Source of the DNA: Amorphophallus konjac
Lineage: Eukaryota > Streptophyta > Magnoliopsida > Alismatales > Araceae
DNA length: 64,000 nt
Assembly: GCA_022559845.1 (NCBI GenBank)
Contig: JAHNEJ010003466.1
Location: forward strand, 1-64,000
Direction: 5' to 3'
The notes under the pieces are model-generated. The model ran no database searches. It worked only from the letters and a program-made list of their open reading frames with translations, and was not told the DNA's origin. This document shows, piece after piece, positions 1 to 10,179 of the stretch (within the stretch, counting starts at the first letter, position 1; the number at the start of each line of letters is the position of its first letter). The position numbers and the translations under genes were made by a program.

Positions 1-1263
1 AATCACAAGAGAATAATGATGTGAAAACAGGGAGAATAAAGATGCTTACTGCATAAATAAGGGGAAGAAAAGCTTGCACGTGGTGCAAATATGGAGATGT
101 GATCGCCAGAGGGGTTACCTCAATAATAAAAAAAAGGAGATCGCGAATACCTGGTGAAGATTGGAACGCGGGATGATGTGAAGTTCCTTCCTCCTTCTTC
201 AATCGGCCGGCCGATGAGAAGGGTCCTTCTTTTGATTACCTTGCAAAAAAGACAATGAAACAAAGCAAAAGATGGGATCAGCCAACGTGCAGTAGTATCA
301 ATCCGAATAAAACATATGATGATGAAAAGAAATCAACATGCGCACCTTTTATTTTTGGTTTTTTTTAAAACCCCTAGAGAAACTAGGAGAGGAGATATGA
401 TGAAAAGTATGCAACTGATGCAAACAGGATGGAAAATAATAGTGGACGAGACAGAGATGCGATGAAAAGATGCAAAGCAATAGAAGCAGAATAAAAACAA
501 CACCAAAGCCCTGCTGTCCCTTGATGACAGTAAAAGGGGAACCGAGATAGGAAGAAGAGGAAGCAGCAGGATGCAACAGGAAGCTTGAACTTGATAATCT
601 TGGCCTTGGTACCTTCGTAACCTTTCAAAGGGTCGATCAAGTCTCCCTTAAATAACGTTCAGATCAAAGGATAAACATGGACAGGAAGATAGCAATGGCA
701 ATGTTTATCAAAAGTAAGAGCCCAATCGAGCAAGAGCGTCAAACAAGGCAGGACTCTGTGAGGGAAAGATGGAAGAAGGTAGGACACTAGAGGTGAAACA
801 CGCCCTTCAACAGGGCGTCAATTCTTGATTTGACGACCTACCCATACGGCGTTTCATAAAACACGACTCAATCCAGGGCGTTTCTTCCTGGATTCAATTT
901 TGGCAATAAAACTTTCCTTTATTTGAAAAAGATTGAAAGACGCCTGAAAAAGAGGCGTTTCTTAAAAACACGCCGTGAGAAAGGACGTTATGCATTTTAT
1001 TTCATTTTATCTTGAAAAAGGATAATACCAGAAATTGACGCCCTAATAATTGGTCGTCCTTTCTTTAAAAATGCCCTAGGTAAGGTCGTTATTTAAAACG
1101 CGCCCTACTTCAGGTCGTGAATCACAAAAATGCAACAAAATGCAACGGAAAACCCGCAAAAATAGAAAAACTTTATGTAATGGGAATATTGAAGTTCTCT
1201 TTGGAGCGTCAACATAGTGACATGAGATTTAATCAACAAAGTGCCAATTTTGGCGTGTCTACA
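1..1263 (-). repeat. Partial LTR related to the element B family
   Basis: This stretch aligns by eye with the element B LTRs. Shared landmarks are the GATCGCCAGAGGGGTTACCTC block at about 107 (also near 10316 and 59660), a CGGCCGGCCGA block at about 204, and a TTTTAAACCCCT-like block at about 364. The right end, GTGTCTACA at 1255-1263, matches the right end of the LTR at 10180-11810, so on the minus strand both begin TGTAGACACGC. The left end is cut by the window. Inside, 780-1110 holds many short GACGCC/GGCGT inverted motifs. No coding region is supported. It could be a solo LTR or the 3' LTR of an element outside the window. Confidence 0.6.
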
Positions 1264-2559
1264 CTCGGGAGCGGCGATCACCGGAGTGGGGGCCGGCGAT
1301 TTTCTCGGGAATTATTTCCCAAGGTTGTACCGCAGCTCTGCTTCTTGTTAGATCTGCGCGCTCTGACGAGATCGGCTGGTACGCCCAGCCACGACCTTAG
1401 ATCGAGACGAGGTTAGCGCCGTTGTGAAGAGAACTCGAAGATCTTCAACATACTGGAGTTTCAGAACCATACAACGGTCTGAATGGAAATGAACGGCTCC
1501 GCAAACTAAGTGATGGTTCTGTCCCGAAACTCAGAATCCACACGGCAGACTAGAACCGGCCTGTTTATGGGCTTTTAGCGTGTATCAAATGAAGGAAGTA
1601 AGATCTGATATTTTTATGGTGGGTAGAGGGGAGGGACACGGTGACACACATAGTTTTTTTGTAGGATTTTGATCACGTTTGGGGGGTTGGAAAAATCGCC
1701 TACCACAGACTATCTCGCTGGCTTGCTCACAGGCAGACTGTGAGGGGAAAAAACTACTGACTAAGATGGGGGGCAAACAAACTCTGATCGGCGTCAAATT
1801 TAAACTGGGAATGTAGGAGACATGGGGAAACCAACCCTCAAAACCTCAGCTCGATCCAACGGTCGTATCTGGAGTTATGGCCTCCTCTTCAAGTTTCAGA
1901 TTTGCAGGCCGGAATCCAAGATAGCAACTCGGAGAAGTGGTGGTGGCAGCTTGATGGCGGCACGAACGGCAGCGGCGGCGGCAGTGGACATTCACAATAG
2001 GTAGAGGGAGAAGGGAAGGGGAAGAGATTTGAGAGATAGGGGAGATTTAGATCTAGATCTGGAGAAGAGAGGGGGAAGGAGATGAAGAACACCAAGAACA
2101 CTAGAAGAAAGAGGGGGGGTGCACACCAAGCATAATTCTCTTGAATTTTTCATTAGTTCCACACAAAATACAACAAGAGACTATAAATATGAAAACCCTA
2201 GATCTAGATCCAAGGACATCCACTAACACCAAAGGACATCCACTAACATTGGTTAAGGGTAAGTGGGAGACAAGCATGGGGGACAAGGAGAGGGCATCCT
2301 CTACCTTTGTCTCCTTGGTCTAATGGTCCAAGTCTTCTAGAAGCCCATCTTGGGCCTTAGACCAGCCTTTTGGGCCCACATGTATAGAAGCCCACAAGGG
2401 AGAGAGAGGCCCAATTGGGCTCCTAAAAGTTTGGAGGCCCAATTTGGAAATTGGGCTCCTTACATGAAATGTAACCCATTTTACAACCTTGACCCATTAC
2501 ACTCATAAATACTAAAATAAATACACACCAATACACTCATAATAAACATAAAGAAAGTA
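1264..2559 (-). repeat. Probable 3' LTR or 3' untranslated region of the chromovirus
   Basis: This 1.3-kb non-coding stretch lies immediately downstream (minus strand) of the chromovirus chromodomain stop, where its 3' LTR is expected. It has LTR-like composition: purine-rich tracts at 2000-2120 and GGCCCAATTGGGCTCC-type repeats at 2410-2460. I could not fix terminal TG/CA ends or a polypurine tract, and the matching 5' LTR is gone, so the assignment rests on position. No gene is supported. Confidence 0.35.
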
Positions 2560-3444
2560 TCAACACTCAGGTAGGGACTCCATACTATCGCCCAGCCACA
2601 AGGATGTTGGTGTAGCTCGAGTCATGCTGCGTGTATGGTATCGGCGACTGGCTCTGGTGTCCTCACCAATTCTCCCCGGGTGAGAGAAGCTCGACCCCGT
2701 CGAGTAAGGGTCCGGGTCGCTCTGGTACCGATCCAACAGATCTGGATCTATCCTCTGTAGCTCTGCCCGGGTGATCCAAGTATCATCGGATGCGGGCCGT
2801 CCCCTCCAACGCACCAAGTAGCACTGGTACACTCCGCCTCGAGTAGTCGTCACCTGCTCGTCTAGTATACATTCTATCTGTTATCGCTGCTGAGGTAACA
2901 AGGCTGGAGGTGGACACTCTAGGGTGTGGTCACTCACAATGGGTGGAGACGGCTCAAAGGGCTCGTTGGGTATCACCGCTGGGTCCCTATAAGCGACGAG
3001 ATCCGAGACGTTGGAAGTCGAGCTCATCCCGTAATCCTCTGGCAAGTCCACAACATATGCGTTCGATCTGACTCGCCTCACTACTTGAAAGGGACCGGCA
3101 CCGCGAGCATGCAACTTCTTCACGGCTCCTAAGGGAAACCGTTCAGGTCTGACCCTGATCATGACAGAATCGCCCTCCTGAAACTCACGGTGGTGCCTAT
3201 GGGCGTCAGCCAATTCTTTGTATCGTGTGTTGTCGGACTCAATGCGACGAGGAATATGCTCATGCAACTGTCTAATATGGCTAGCAAAAGACTCGGCTGA
3301 CTCAGACACACGGGACTGGATGGGAGATGGGAGTAGGTCTATGGGTCTCCTAGGTCTACGACTAGTGACAATCTCAAAGGGGCTCATACCTGTAGACCTA
3401 TTGACTGAATCATTATAGGCGAACTCGGCCAAGGGTAAGACCAA
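2560..3444 (-). pseudogene. Chromovirus integrase C-terminus plus chromodomain
   Basis: The 3' end of a broken pol. The segment 3444-2881 is the integrase C-terminal region: the LAEFAYNDSVNRSTG motif, then the basic GPF-V-R-V-NAYVVDLP core of the SH3-like fold. After an in-frame TAA at about 2891-2893 the same frame continues into a chromodomain, with YLVRWRGRP followed by DDTWIT and a DPDLLDRY helix, ending at 2560. Chromodomains on integrases of this group are thought to guide insertion into heterochromatin. A TAG just upstream (near 3445-3475) separates it from the preceding integrase piece. There is no frameshift, only stops. Confidence 0.8.
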
Positions 3445-3576
3445 ATCCCAATCCCTGACTCGATCTCAGACAAGACACCTGAGAAGATCCCCCAAACTCC
3501 TATTGACAACCTCAGTCTAACCATCGGTCTGGGGGTGATATGCAGTGGAGAATTTTAATTGGGTGCCCAGCATGTG

Positions 3577-4254
3577 TCATAAGGTCTTCCAGAAATAGCT
3601 AGTGAAGCGCACATCCCTATCGGACACTATAGTGCGTGGGAGTCCGAACCTGGAGACACAATGTGAAAAAAATATACGGTCAACTCTAGAGGCATCCGAG
3701 GTTTTGGAGCATGGGATGAATAATGCCATATTAGAGAATCGGTCGACAACAACAAAGATCGAGTCATGCTTTCGGAGGGTGGGAGGTAATCCTAACACAA
3801 AGTCCATGCTAATGTCCTGCCATGGACTATCCGGGACGGGAAGGGGAGTATAGAGGCCGGTACTTTGCTTCCTTTGTTTGGCCATAGCACAAGTGTGGCA
3901 CTGGGCCACAATACGAGCAACGACCCTCCTTAGGCTAGGCCAATAGAATCGATGCTCAACCGCCTCTATGGTCTTGTTCCGGCCAAAGTGGCCAGTAAGA
4001 CCTCCCGCATGCATCTCCCACGTAAGAAAGTCACGAACAGAAGTCCGTGGGATGCACAACTTGTCATCCCAGAATAGGTGACCCTCCTGTAGCACAAACT
4101 CGCTATAATCGCGCGAGGGACCATCCCGAAGGACGGCATAGATCGGACCAAAGTCTGGACAGTCAACATAAGCGTCCTTCAGCCTTTCTAGCCCTACCAC
4201 CTCCACACTCATGGTGGTCAACATCATCACCCAACGACTCAGTGCGTCGGCCAC
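3577..4254 (-). pseudogene. Chromovirus RNase H tail and integrase core
   Basis: This 225-codon fragment starts with the ADALSR end of RNase H. It continues into the integrase zinc-binding region (MHAGGLTGHFGR, then HRFYWPSLRR and the CHTCAMAK pair, an HHCC pattern) and the catalytic core, with one Asp in SMDFVLGLP and the second in VSDRDVRF. The third catalytic acidic residue lies beyond an in-frame TGA near 3574-3576, and a further TAG follows in the HPQTDG region. The frame is that of the neighbouring pol pieces. Confidence 0.8.
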
Positions 4255-4416
4255 CTTGTTCTCCGCCCCTGCCTTGTGCTAAAGCACAAAGGTGTACTCT
4301 TGGAGATATTCCACCCAACGACTATGACGAGCGTTCAGCTTTTTCTGGGTATGGAGGAATCATAAGGCCTCATGATCATAAAAGAGGATAAACTCCTGGT
4401 GCAATAGATAATGCCT

Positions 4417-4623
4417 CTAATACCTCAATGCCTGGACGACTGCGTAAAATTCTTTATCATACGTGGAATAGCGCAGTTTGGCATCGTTAAGCTTCTCGCT
4501 AAAGAATGCAATGGGGTGGGACTCCTGACTCAATACTCCACCAATGCCTACCCCAGAAGCGTCACATGTGACCTTAAACACCTTAGAAAAATCAGGAAGT
4601 GCAAGGACAGGTGTCTGGGTCAT
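4417..4623 (-). pseudogene. Chromovirus RNase H fragment
   Basis: This 68-codon fragment has the Ty3/gypsy RNase H signature [14 protein letters not shown], then [11 protein letters not shown] and [15 protein letters not shown]. Stops bound it on both sides (before the PVLALPDF start and after ALRY). The flanking sequence in the same frame still reads as RNase H with several stops (about 4255-4416), so this is one gene broken by point mutations. Confidence 0.75.
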
Positions 4624-4767
4624 ACGCTCCTTGATGTCCTAGAATGCTGTGGCTGCGACTTTGGTCCATACAAATGCCCCCTTCTTTATGTAATCAGTGA
4701 TTGGAGCAGTGATAGAACTAAAGCCATGAATGAAGCGACGGTAGAACGTTGCTAGGCCTTAGAAACT

Positions 4768-5169
4768 CTAAACATCGTGGAGTGTGCGGGGTTCGGGCCA
4801 CTCCTGGATGGCCCTAATCTTCTCCGGATCAGCAGAGACTCCATCTCTCAACACAATAAACCTGAGGAAAGTGATATGATCAGACATGAAAGCACATTTC
4901 TTCGGGTTGGCATATAAAGTCTCACGCCTCAACACAATGCAGAGCTGCCTAAGATGGTCTAAGTGATCCTCTCTAGTGCGGCTGTAGATAAGAATGTCGT
5001 CAAAGTAGACGACCAAGAAGACCCCTATCATAGGGCGTAAGACTTGGGTCATCCACCGCATAAAGGTGCTAGGGGCCTTGGAAAGCCTAAAGGGCATAAC
5101 CAACCACTCATAAAGACCATCCTTGGTCTTGAATGTGGTCTTCCATTCATCCCCAGGCTTGATCCGCAC
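4768..5169 (-). pseudogene. Chromovirus reverse transcriptase, C-terminal part
   Basis: A 133-codon piece of RT. It has [32 protein letters not shown] (the family normally has G where R stands) and the catalytic YFDDILIYS at about 4996-5014, then the thumb motif NPKKCAF. Its upstream side is cut at the Cassandra junction (5171-5175). The N-terminal RT half resumes at 6855, and about 20 codons between the two halves are missing. Confidence 0.85.
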
Positions 5170-5170
5170 C

Positions 5171-5175
5171 TGGTG
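5171..5175. other. Left target-site candidate of the Cassandra array (TGGTG)
   Basis: The five bases TGGTG lie directly before the first TGTAACACC of the Cassandra array and are chromovirus RT sequence. The matching copy on the right is absent because the right junction is deleted. Confidence 0.4.
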
Positions 5176-5418
5176 TGTAACACCCTCAAATATAGCTAAG
5201 TTGTACTCTATATCACCGAGGCGCCTTTGAAGTATCAGCTCAGTTCTTGAAAAGAACTCCGAAGTTAAGCGTGCTTAATGGGGAGTAGTACTGGGATGGG
5301 TGACCTTCCCGGGAAGTCCTCCATTCTGGAGCCGATCACTCTTAGAAAGGGACAAAACTGTGAGGCCGGTAGGCCAAAACGGACAATACCTCGACGGTAT
5401 AGAGTACGGGGCGTGACA
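5176..5418 (+). repeat. Cassandra LTR 1
   Basis: A 243-bp LTR from TGTAACACCC to GTGACA, including the 5S-like segment 5254-5319. It is complete and followed at once by the primer-binding site. Confidence 0.92.
5254..5319 (+). promoter_or_regulatory. 5S-rRNA-like Pol III promoter segment, LTR 1
   Basis: GAACTCCGAAGTTAAGCGTG followed by AGTAGTACTGGGATGGGTG resembles the 3' half of plant 5S rRNA, including the A-box (AGTTAAGCGTGCTT) and C-box (GGATGGGTGACC) of its internal Pol III promoter. The 5' half is not conserved, so this is the Cassandra LTR module and not a 5S gene. Equivalent copies lie at 5740-5805, 6213-6278 and 6700-6765. Confidence 0.88.
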
Positions 5419-5421
5419 GAA

Positions 5422-5433
5422 TGGTATCAGAGC
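5422..5433 (+). other. Cassandra primer-binding site, copy 1
   Basis: TGGTATCAGAGC is complementary to the 3' end of initiator methionine tRNA and lies three bases after the LTR. The same site follows LTR 2 and LTR 3. Confidence 0.9.
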
Positions 5434-5660
5434 CATACCCAAGCCGGAAGTGTGGGAACTAAGTGCCATGCAGGGTAAAGTGCTACGTTATGGGAGCCAC
5501 CTCTTGAGTCCGTAATGGAGCAAAGTGCTACATAGTGGGAGCCACCTCTTGAGCCTGTAGGGGCCACCTCTAGAGTCCTACCTGCCTGGGGACTTGATTG
5601 CGTGATTGCGTGCTATATGTGCCCAGCGACGAGGACGTCGCCTATATAAGAGGGGTAGAT

Positions 5661-5891
5661 TGTAACACCCTCAAATATAGCTAAGTTGTACTCTATATCA
5701 TCGAGGCGCCTTTTAGAGTATCGGCTCAGTTCTTGGAAAGAACTCCGAAGTTAAGCATGCTTAATGGGGAGTAGTATTGGGATGGGTGACCTGCCCGGGA
5801 AGTCCCTCATTCTGGAGAAAAGGGATAAAACCGTGAGGCCGGTAGGCCAAAGCGGACAATACCTCGACGGTATAGAGTACGGGGCGTGACA
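5661..5891 (+). repeat. Cassandra LTR 2
   Basis: A 231-bp copy, shorter than LTR 1 because of a small deletion after the 5S-like segment (around 5817). The polypurine tract AAGAGGGGTAGA precedes it at 5648-5659. Confidence 0.9.
5740..5805 (+). promoter_or_regulatory. 5S-rRNA-like segment, LTR 2
   Basis: Same module as in LTR 1, with substitutions (GCATGC for GCGTGC in the A-box region and TAGTATTGG before the C-box). Confidence 0.85.
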
Positions 5892-6133
5892 GAATGGTAT
5901 CAGAGCTATACCCCAGCCGGAAGTGTGGGAACTAAGTGCCATGCATGGCAAAGTGCTATGCTATGGGAGCCACATCTTGAGTCCATAATGGAGCAAAGTG
6001 CTACATAGTGGGAGTCACCTCTTGAGCCTGTAGGGGCCACCTCTAGAGTCCTACCTGCCTGGGGGCTTGATTGCGTGATTGCGTGCTATATGTGCCTAGC
6101 GACGAGGACGTCGCCTATATAAGAGGGGTAGAT

Positions 6134-6378
6134 TGTAACACCCTCAAATATAGCTAAGTTGTACTCTATATCACCGAGGCGCCTTTTCAAGTATCGGCTC
6201 AGTTCTTGTAAAGAACTCCGAAGTTGAGCATGCTTAATGGGGAGCAATACCGGGATGGGTGACCTACCCGGGAAGTCCCCTATTCTGGAGTCGATCACTA
6301 TAAAAAAGGGATAAAACCGTGAGGCCGGTAGGCCAAAGCGAACAAATACCTCGATGGTATAGAGTACGGGGCATGACA
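6134..6378 (+). repeat. Cassandra LTR 3
   Basis: A 245-bp LTR, TGTAACACCC to GCATGACA. Its A-box reads GAAGTTGAGCATGC, more diverged than in LTRs 1 and 4. Confidence 0.9.
6213..6278 (+). promoter_or_regulatory. 5S-rRNA-like segment, LTR 3
   Basis: The third copy of the 5S-like module, with GAGCAATACCGGGATGGGTG over the intermediate element and C-box. Confidence 0.85.
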
Positions 6379-6620
6379 GAATGGTATCAGAGCTATACCC
6401 TAGCCGGAAGTGTGGGAACTAAGTGCCATGCAGGGCAAAGTGCTACGCTATGGGAGCCACCTCTTGAGTCCATAATGGAGCAAAGTGCTATATAGTGGGA
6501 GTCACCTCTTGAGCCTGTAGGGGCCACCTCTAGAGTCCTACCTGCCTGGGGGCTTGATTGCGTGATTGCGTGCTATATGTGCCTAGCGACGAGGACGTCG
6601 CCTATATAAGAGGGGTAGAT

Positions 6621-6849
6621 TGTAACACCCTCAAATATAGCTATGTTGTACTCTATATCATCGAGGCGCCTTTTAGAGTATCGGCTCAGTTCTTGGAAAG
6701 AACTCCGAAGTTAAGCGTGCTTAATGGGGAGTAGTACTGGGATGGGTGACCTGCCCGGGAAGTCCCTCATTCTGGAGCCGATCACTGTTAAAAAGGGATA
6801 AAACCGTGAGGCCGGTAGGCCAAAGCGGACAATACCTCGACGGTATAGA
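6621..6849 (+). repeat. Cassandra LTR 4, 3'-truncated
   Basis: Starts with a normal TGTAACACCC after a polypurine tract. It stops at CGACGGTATAGA, where the other copies continue for another ~15 bp to GTGACA. Chromovirus RT sequence follows directly. Confidence 0.9.
6700..6765 (+). promoter_or_regulatory. 5S-rRNA-like segment, LTR 4
   Basis: The fourth copy. It has GTTAAGCGTGCTT and TAGTACTGGGATGGGTGACC, the best match to canonical 5S together with LTR 1. Confidence 0.85.
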
Positions 6850-6854
6850 TCATC

Positions 6855-7967
6855 CTATCGGGGAATGGGAAAACGATACTTCACCGTGATCTTGTTGATT
6901 GCACGGCTATCAATGCACATCCTCCATGTGCCATCCTTCTTCGGAGCCAATAATGCGGGAACAGCGCAAGGGCTCTTGCTGTCCCGAAGAGATCCCCGAC
7001 TCATCAACTCCTCGACTTGCCGCTGTAGCTCGGCATGGTCCGTGGGACTCATCCTATAGTGGGGAAGGTTGGGCAAGGATGAGCCCGGGACAAGATTGAT
7101 CTCATGCTGGAAATCCCTCATGGGTGGAAGGCCTCCCGGGAGATCTTCGGGAAATACATCGAAGAATTCCCGCAATATTACAGCTATCTCCGGGGGATGC
7201 TCATCCTCGGACCTAGGGGTAACATCCTCAACGCCCCTGACGACGACAACTAGAATGGGGTTACCCCCGGTCACCTCTTGCTCCATCTCTCTCGGACTGA
7301 TCATCATCAACCTCCTGGGTGGTGGGTCCACTCTGCTAGGAGTAGTTGAAGAGGTAGATGCCTGTGCCGAGGATAAAGTGGGTGGACCAGCCTTCCCCTG
7401 ACCAGAAGTGGTCGTAGTGCTGGGGCCAGCTGGTCCGCGGATAGATGGGTCCTTCGGCTGGACTGGGTGGAGGGTAATCCTATGGCCATCATGGTCGAAG
7501 GTGCAAGTGTTCGACCTACCATGAAGGGTGGCATCTCGGTCAAAGAGCCAAGGCCTACAAAGGATGATACTACCCACCTCCATAGGTAGTACATCACACC
7601 ATATCGCATCATGGTACGCCTGGAACTGTAGCGGCACCAGACACCGCAGTCTGACCGGGATGGAAGTGGAATCCACCCAAGAAACTCTGTAAGGTGCAGG
7701 GTGATCCGCGGGCGTCAAACCAAGGCGCTTGATAGTGCCTGTGGAGATAGCGTTGATGCAACTCCCGCTATCTATAATCACCTTGCAAGCTTTCCCTTCC
7801 AGCCTACAAAATGTGTGGAATATGGTGGTGCGACGCCAGTCATCGCTCACTTGAGGCTGGGTAAGGATGCACCTAACTACACCCAAATGTACGTCATCCT
7901 GATACGAGGTACCAGGGACGTCAACCTGCTCACCCTCCAATAACTCGTCAAAGAATTCCTCGGCCAA
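6855..7967 (-). pseudogene. Chromovirus protease and N-terminal reverse transcriptase
   Basis: A 370-codon open stretch. The aspartic protease active site is KVIIDSGSCINAIS (plus-strand 7758-7780) with the downstream flap region. A variable linker follows, then RT: EFFDVFPEDLPGGLPP, LVPGSSLPNLPHYRMSP, SPCAVPALLAPKKDGTWRMC and IDSRAINKITVKYRFPIPR. It ends at a TAG just before the Cassandra junction. Its first codon follows an in-frame TAA at 7968-7970 and is TTG, so the apparent start is not a true initiator; the protein continued from gag. Confidence 0.88.
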
Positions 7968-8150
7968 TTATTGGTCTGGCTCGTAGCTGACTGGCACCAA
8001 CTCAGGCGTGGGGTCACGGGCCAGTGTGTCGGCAATAACAAGTGCTCCCCGGGTGGGACATTGTGGACGCACTAAAATTCGCTTGTTTATGTTGTTCGAT
8101 TTTTCAGAAATGGTCGATTCGTCTATTAAGTGCGTGGGCGTGCCAGTCAC
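7968..8150 (-). pseudogene. Chromovirus gag C-terminal remnant
   Basis: The last 20-30 codons before the TAA at 7968 (a QCPTRGALV motif, then an acidic linker) resemble the end of a gag zinc knuckle and the gag-protease linker. Upstream of about 8060-8084 the frame runs into unrelated LTR relic sequence, so gag is truncated. Confidence 0.5.
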
Positions 8151-9734
8151 GAAGTGACAATTTGTTCGGGCTCCGAAGAGTCCATGGTGCGCTCGATCTG
8201 ACTCGGTCAGACGATTGTGTGGTTCGTGTCGGGACCAAAACCCGTCGGGCCATAAAGGTCACGACGTCATTTACATCCCCCATACGAGGGAACACCCTTG
8301 ATTAATCACCAGGAATCAGGGCCTCATGGCCGGGAGGTTAATTGCATGAAAGGTCTATTAGGAGGTATTGAAATCCACATACGAGGGCGAGAAGAAAGTA
8401 TTCGGGATCATGTCTATCATGTGCTGACCATTTAATATTCGGACGAATGTCCGGCTCGAGAAAACCGCGATTGTCGCAGGAAAACTGGGATGCATCTATG
8501 CCGAGGTATGGCAGATTTATTGTTCAGAAGGACGGAAAGCGTTCGGTTAAACCTCGGTTGAGGCGGTCAAAAACCAGTAAATCTGTTGGCCCGGTGCAAG
8601 AGCGAGCTGCGACCATACTGCGGTTGGCCCCCCGCGGTCGAAGTCAGGTTCGCATGAGCGTCATTAATGTTTCCGGTGCCGGAGGGCAACGGGGGAATGA
8701 CCCTTGAATCAACTGGAAAGCCCCGTGTCTAGGGAAGCGAGCGTTCGAAACGTGTCGATCGTTCAGGGGACCGTTTAATATTCGGACGGGTGTCCGGCTT
8801 TAGCATATCGTGATCATCGCGGGAGGACCTGGAACATGCGTATGCCGGGATACGGCAAATATATTATTCCGAGACGTTGTAAACATTCGGTTAAATCTCG
8901 GTTAGTGTAGCAGGAAACTAGTGAATTTTTTGGCCCAGTGCGAGCTCGAGTCAGGACCATATCGGGGGCACCTCCCGCGGTCCAAACGGGACTTGCGTGG
9001 GTATCGTTAATATTTTCGGTGCCGGAGGGCAACGGGGAAGAGTCCCGGGATTAGATTCCAAAACCAAAACGTGTTCGAAGGGAACGGGCTATAGGCCGAA
9101 GATATGGGTCATACAATGACCATAATCGGGACAGACCCGAGGTCTAAGCGTGGCCCACGGGGGCCCTGTTGACATTCCCGTGCAAAGGGTCCAGGGATGA
9201 CGGGAGCCATCTCGTTCTATTCTGATTTTTTCGGTCACTCACGGACCTTTTCACGTTCGGACAAAGGTCCGTATTGAAAGTACGACGTGGATGGAAACGA
9301 CCCTGTACAAATGTATGCCGAGTTTGCGGCAATTTTAATGAAAGGGCGGGAACGAATCCTAAGGGAATGAATCCGATTTGGCGAGCTATCGGCCCAGAGC
9401 ACTGCCGGGTCACGATCGCGTCGGGGTGGGGGCCGTCGGCCATGTTGATCGCTCACGGGTCTTTTCATGTTCGGACACAGGTCCGTAATAGGATTGCGAC
9501 GGAAATCGAGGTGAACCCATTCAAATGTCTGCCGAACGTGCGGTAATTTTAGTAACGGCTCAGAAGGGCTCCAGCCTGGGAAACGGGTTCGGTTTAATCG
9601 GAATGTCAGCCCAAGGCAAGGTCGGGTCATGGCCATTTCGGGATAATTCCCAAGACTCAGACCCACCCTGGAAGGGCGACATTGTTGTTCCTTCAGCACC
9701 GGACCACAAGGGGAGACAAGGCTGCATTGGGGAT
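8084..9734 (-). repeat. Diverged LTR relic of the element A family, with internal repeats
   Basis: It begins TGTTTATG at 8084 and aligns with the element A LTR through CGTGGGCGTGCCAGTCAC (8129), the GTCGGGACCAAAACCCGTCGG region (8229) and TTACATCCCCCATACGAGGG (8270). After about 8330 it diverges into four imperfect repeats of about 200-290 bp (starts near 8428, 8768, 9240, 9455). Their shared landmarks are TATTCGGAC-GTGTCCGGCT, a ATGCCGGGATACGGCA-type motif and GTGCCGGAGGGCAACGGGG. No coding sequence is supported. Confidence 0.6.
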
Positions 9735-9954
9735 TATTACTATTTTTTTTATCTGGGCTTTAAATTATACGCATATATATGTTATTGCTTATTTCCCTTT
9801 TATGTATTTATTTTGAATGGTTTTATTTATGTTGTTTATTATTATTATCATATTTTCCCCTTTTTTTATTATTATTACTACAAAAATTCCCTCCCCTTTC
9901 GTCATTATTATTATTGTGTTCACCCTCTTCTGACTGGAGGTACGGTGGAGTGAA
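9735..9954. repeat. Low-complexity T/A-rich tract
   Basis: TTATT/TTTAT-rich low-complexity DNA between the LTR relic and the minisatellite. Apparent open frames here are compositional. Confidence 0.7.
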
Positions 9955-10176
9955 GGTTGAGTGTACCGCTGGGAGCTGAGGGGTGCACCGCTGGAGGCTG
10001 GGAAGTGTGCCGCTGGAGGCTGAATTAGGAGTGTGCCGCTGAAGGATTAAGAAGCGTGTCGCTAGAGAGCTGAGAGCGCACCGCTGAAGGATCTGGGGGT
10101 GTACCGCTGAAGGATAAAGGGGTGTACCGTTGAAGGCAAAGGGGAGAATTGAGGCGTGTCGCTGGAGGCAGGTGGG
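9955..10176. repeat. Minisatellite, ~22-30 bp units
   Basis: About ten degenerate head-to-tail units built on GTGTACCGCTGAAGGA / GTGCCGCTGGAGGCTGA. The array ends directly at the first TG of the LTR at 10180. Confidence 0.85.
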
Positions 10177-10179
10177 GGT

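Larger units (their letters stand above)
5176..6849 (+). mobile_element. Cassandra TRIM, tandem array of four LTRs and three internal domains
   Basis: A non-autonomous terminal-repeat retrotransposon in miniature. LTRs begin TGTAACACCC and end GGGGCGTGACA, and each carries a 5S-rRNA-like segment, the hallmark of Cassandra. Each of the three internal domains (5419-5660, 5892-6133, 6379-6620; all 242 bp) starts with an initiator-Met tRNA primer-binding site (TGGTATCAGAGC) and ends with a polypurine tract (AAGAGGGGTAGA), and none encodes protein. The order LTR-int-LTR-int-LTR-int-LTR is a head-to-tail multimer on the + strand, opposite to the host chromovirus. The last LTR lacks about 15 bp at its end. 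Confidence 0.93.
2560..8083 (-). mobile_element. Decayed chromovirus (Ty3/gypsy), split by Cassandra
   Basis: Reading right to left on the minus strand, the order is gag tail, protease, RT, RNase H, integrase, chromodomain, which is the chromovirus order of the Ty3/gypsy superfamily. Everything left of the Cassandra array (5169 down to 2560) is in one reading frame interrupted only by stop codons. The gag body and 5' LTR are missing: coding homology ends at about 8060, and a relic of another LTR family begins at 8084. The wording of RT and integrase motifs is closest to Reina/CRM-type chromoviruses, but the clade cannot be settled without a tree. Confidence 0.85.

Noticed and set aside
349..640. 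Two small minus-strand frames near the left end
   Set aside because: They fall in LTR-related sequence, have no recognisable motif and overlap each other.
5254..6765. 5S rRNA genes
   Set aside because: Only the 3' half of 5S is recognisable, with a changed interior. Each copy sits inside a TGTAACACC...GTGACA LTR with primer-binding site and polypurine tract, so it is Cassandra and not rDNA.
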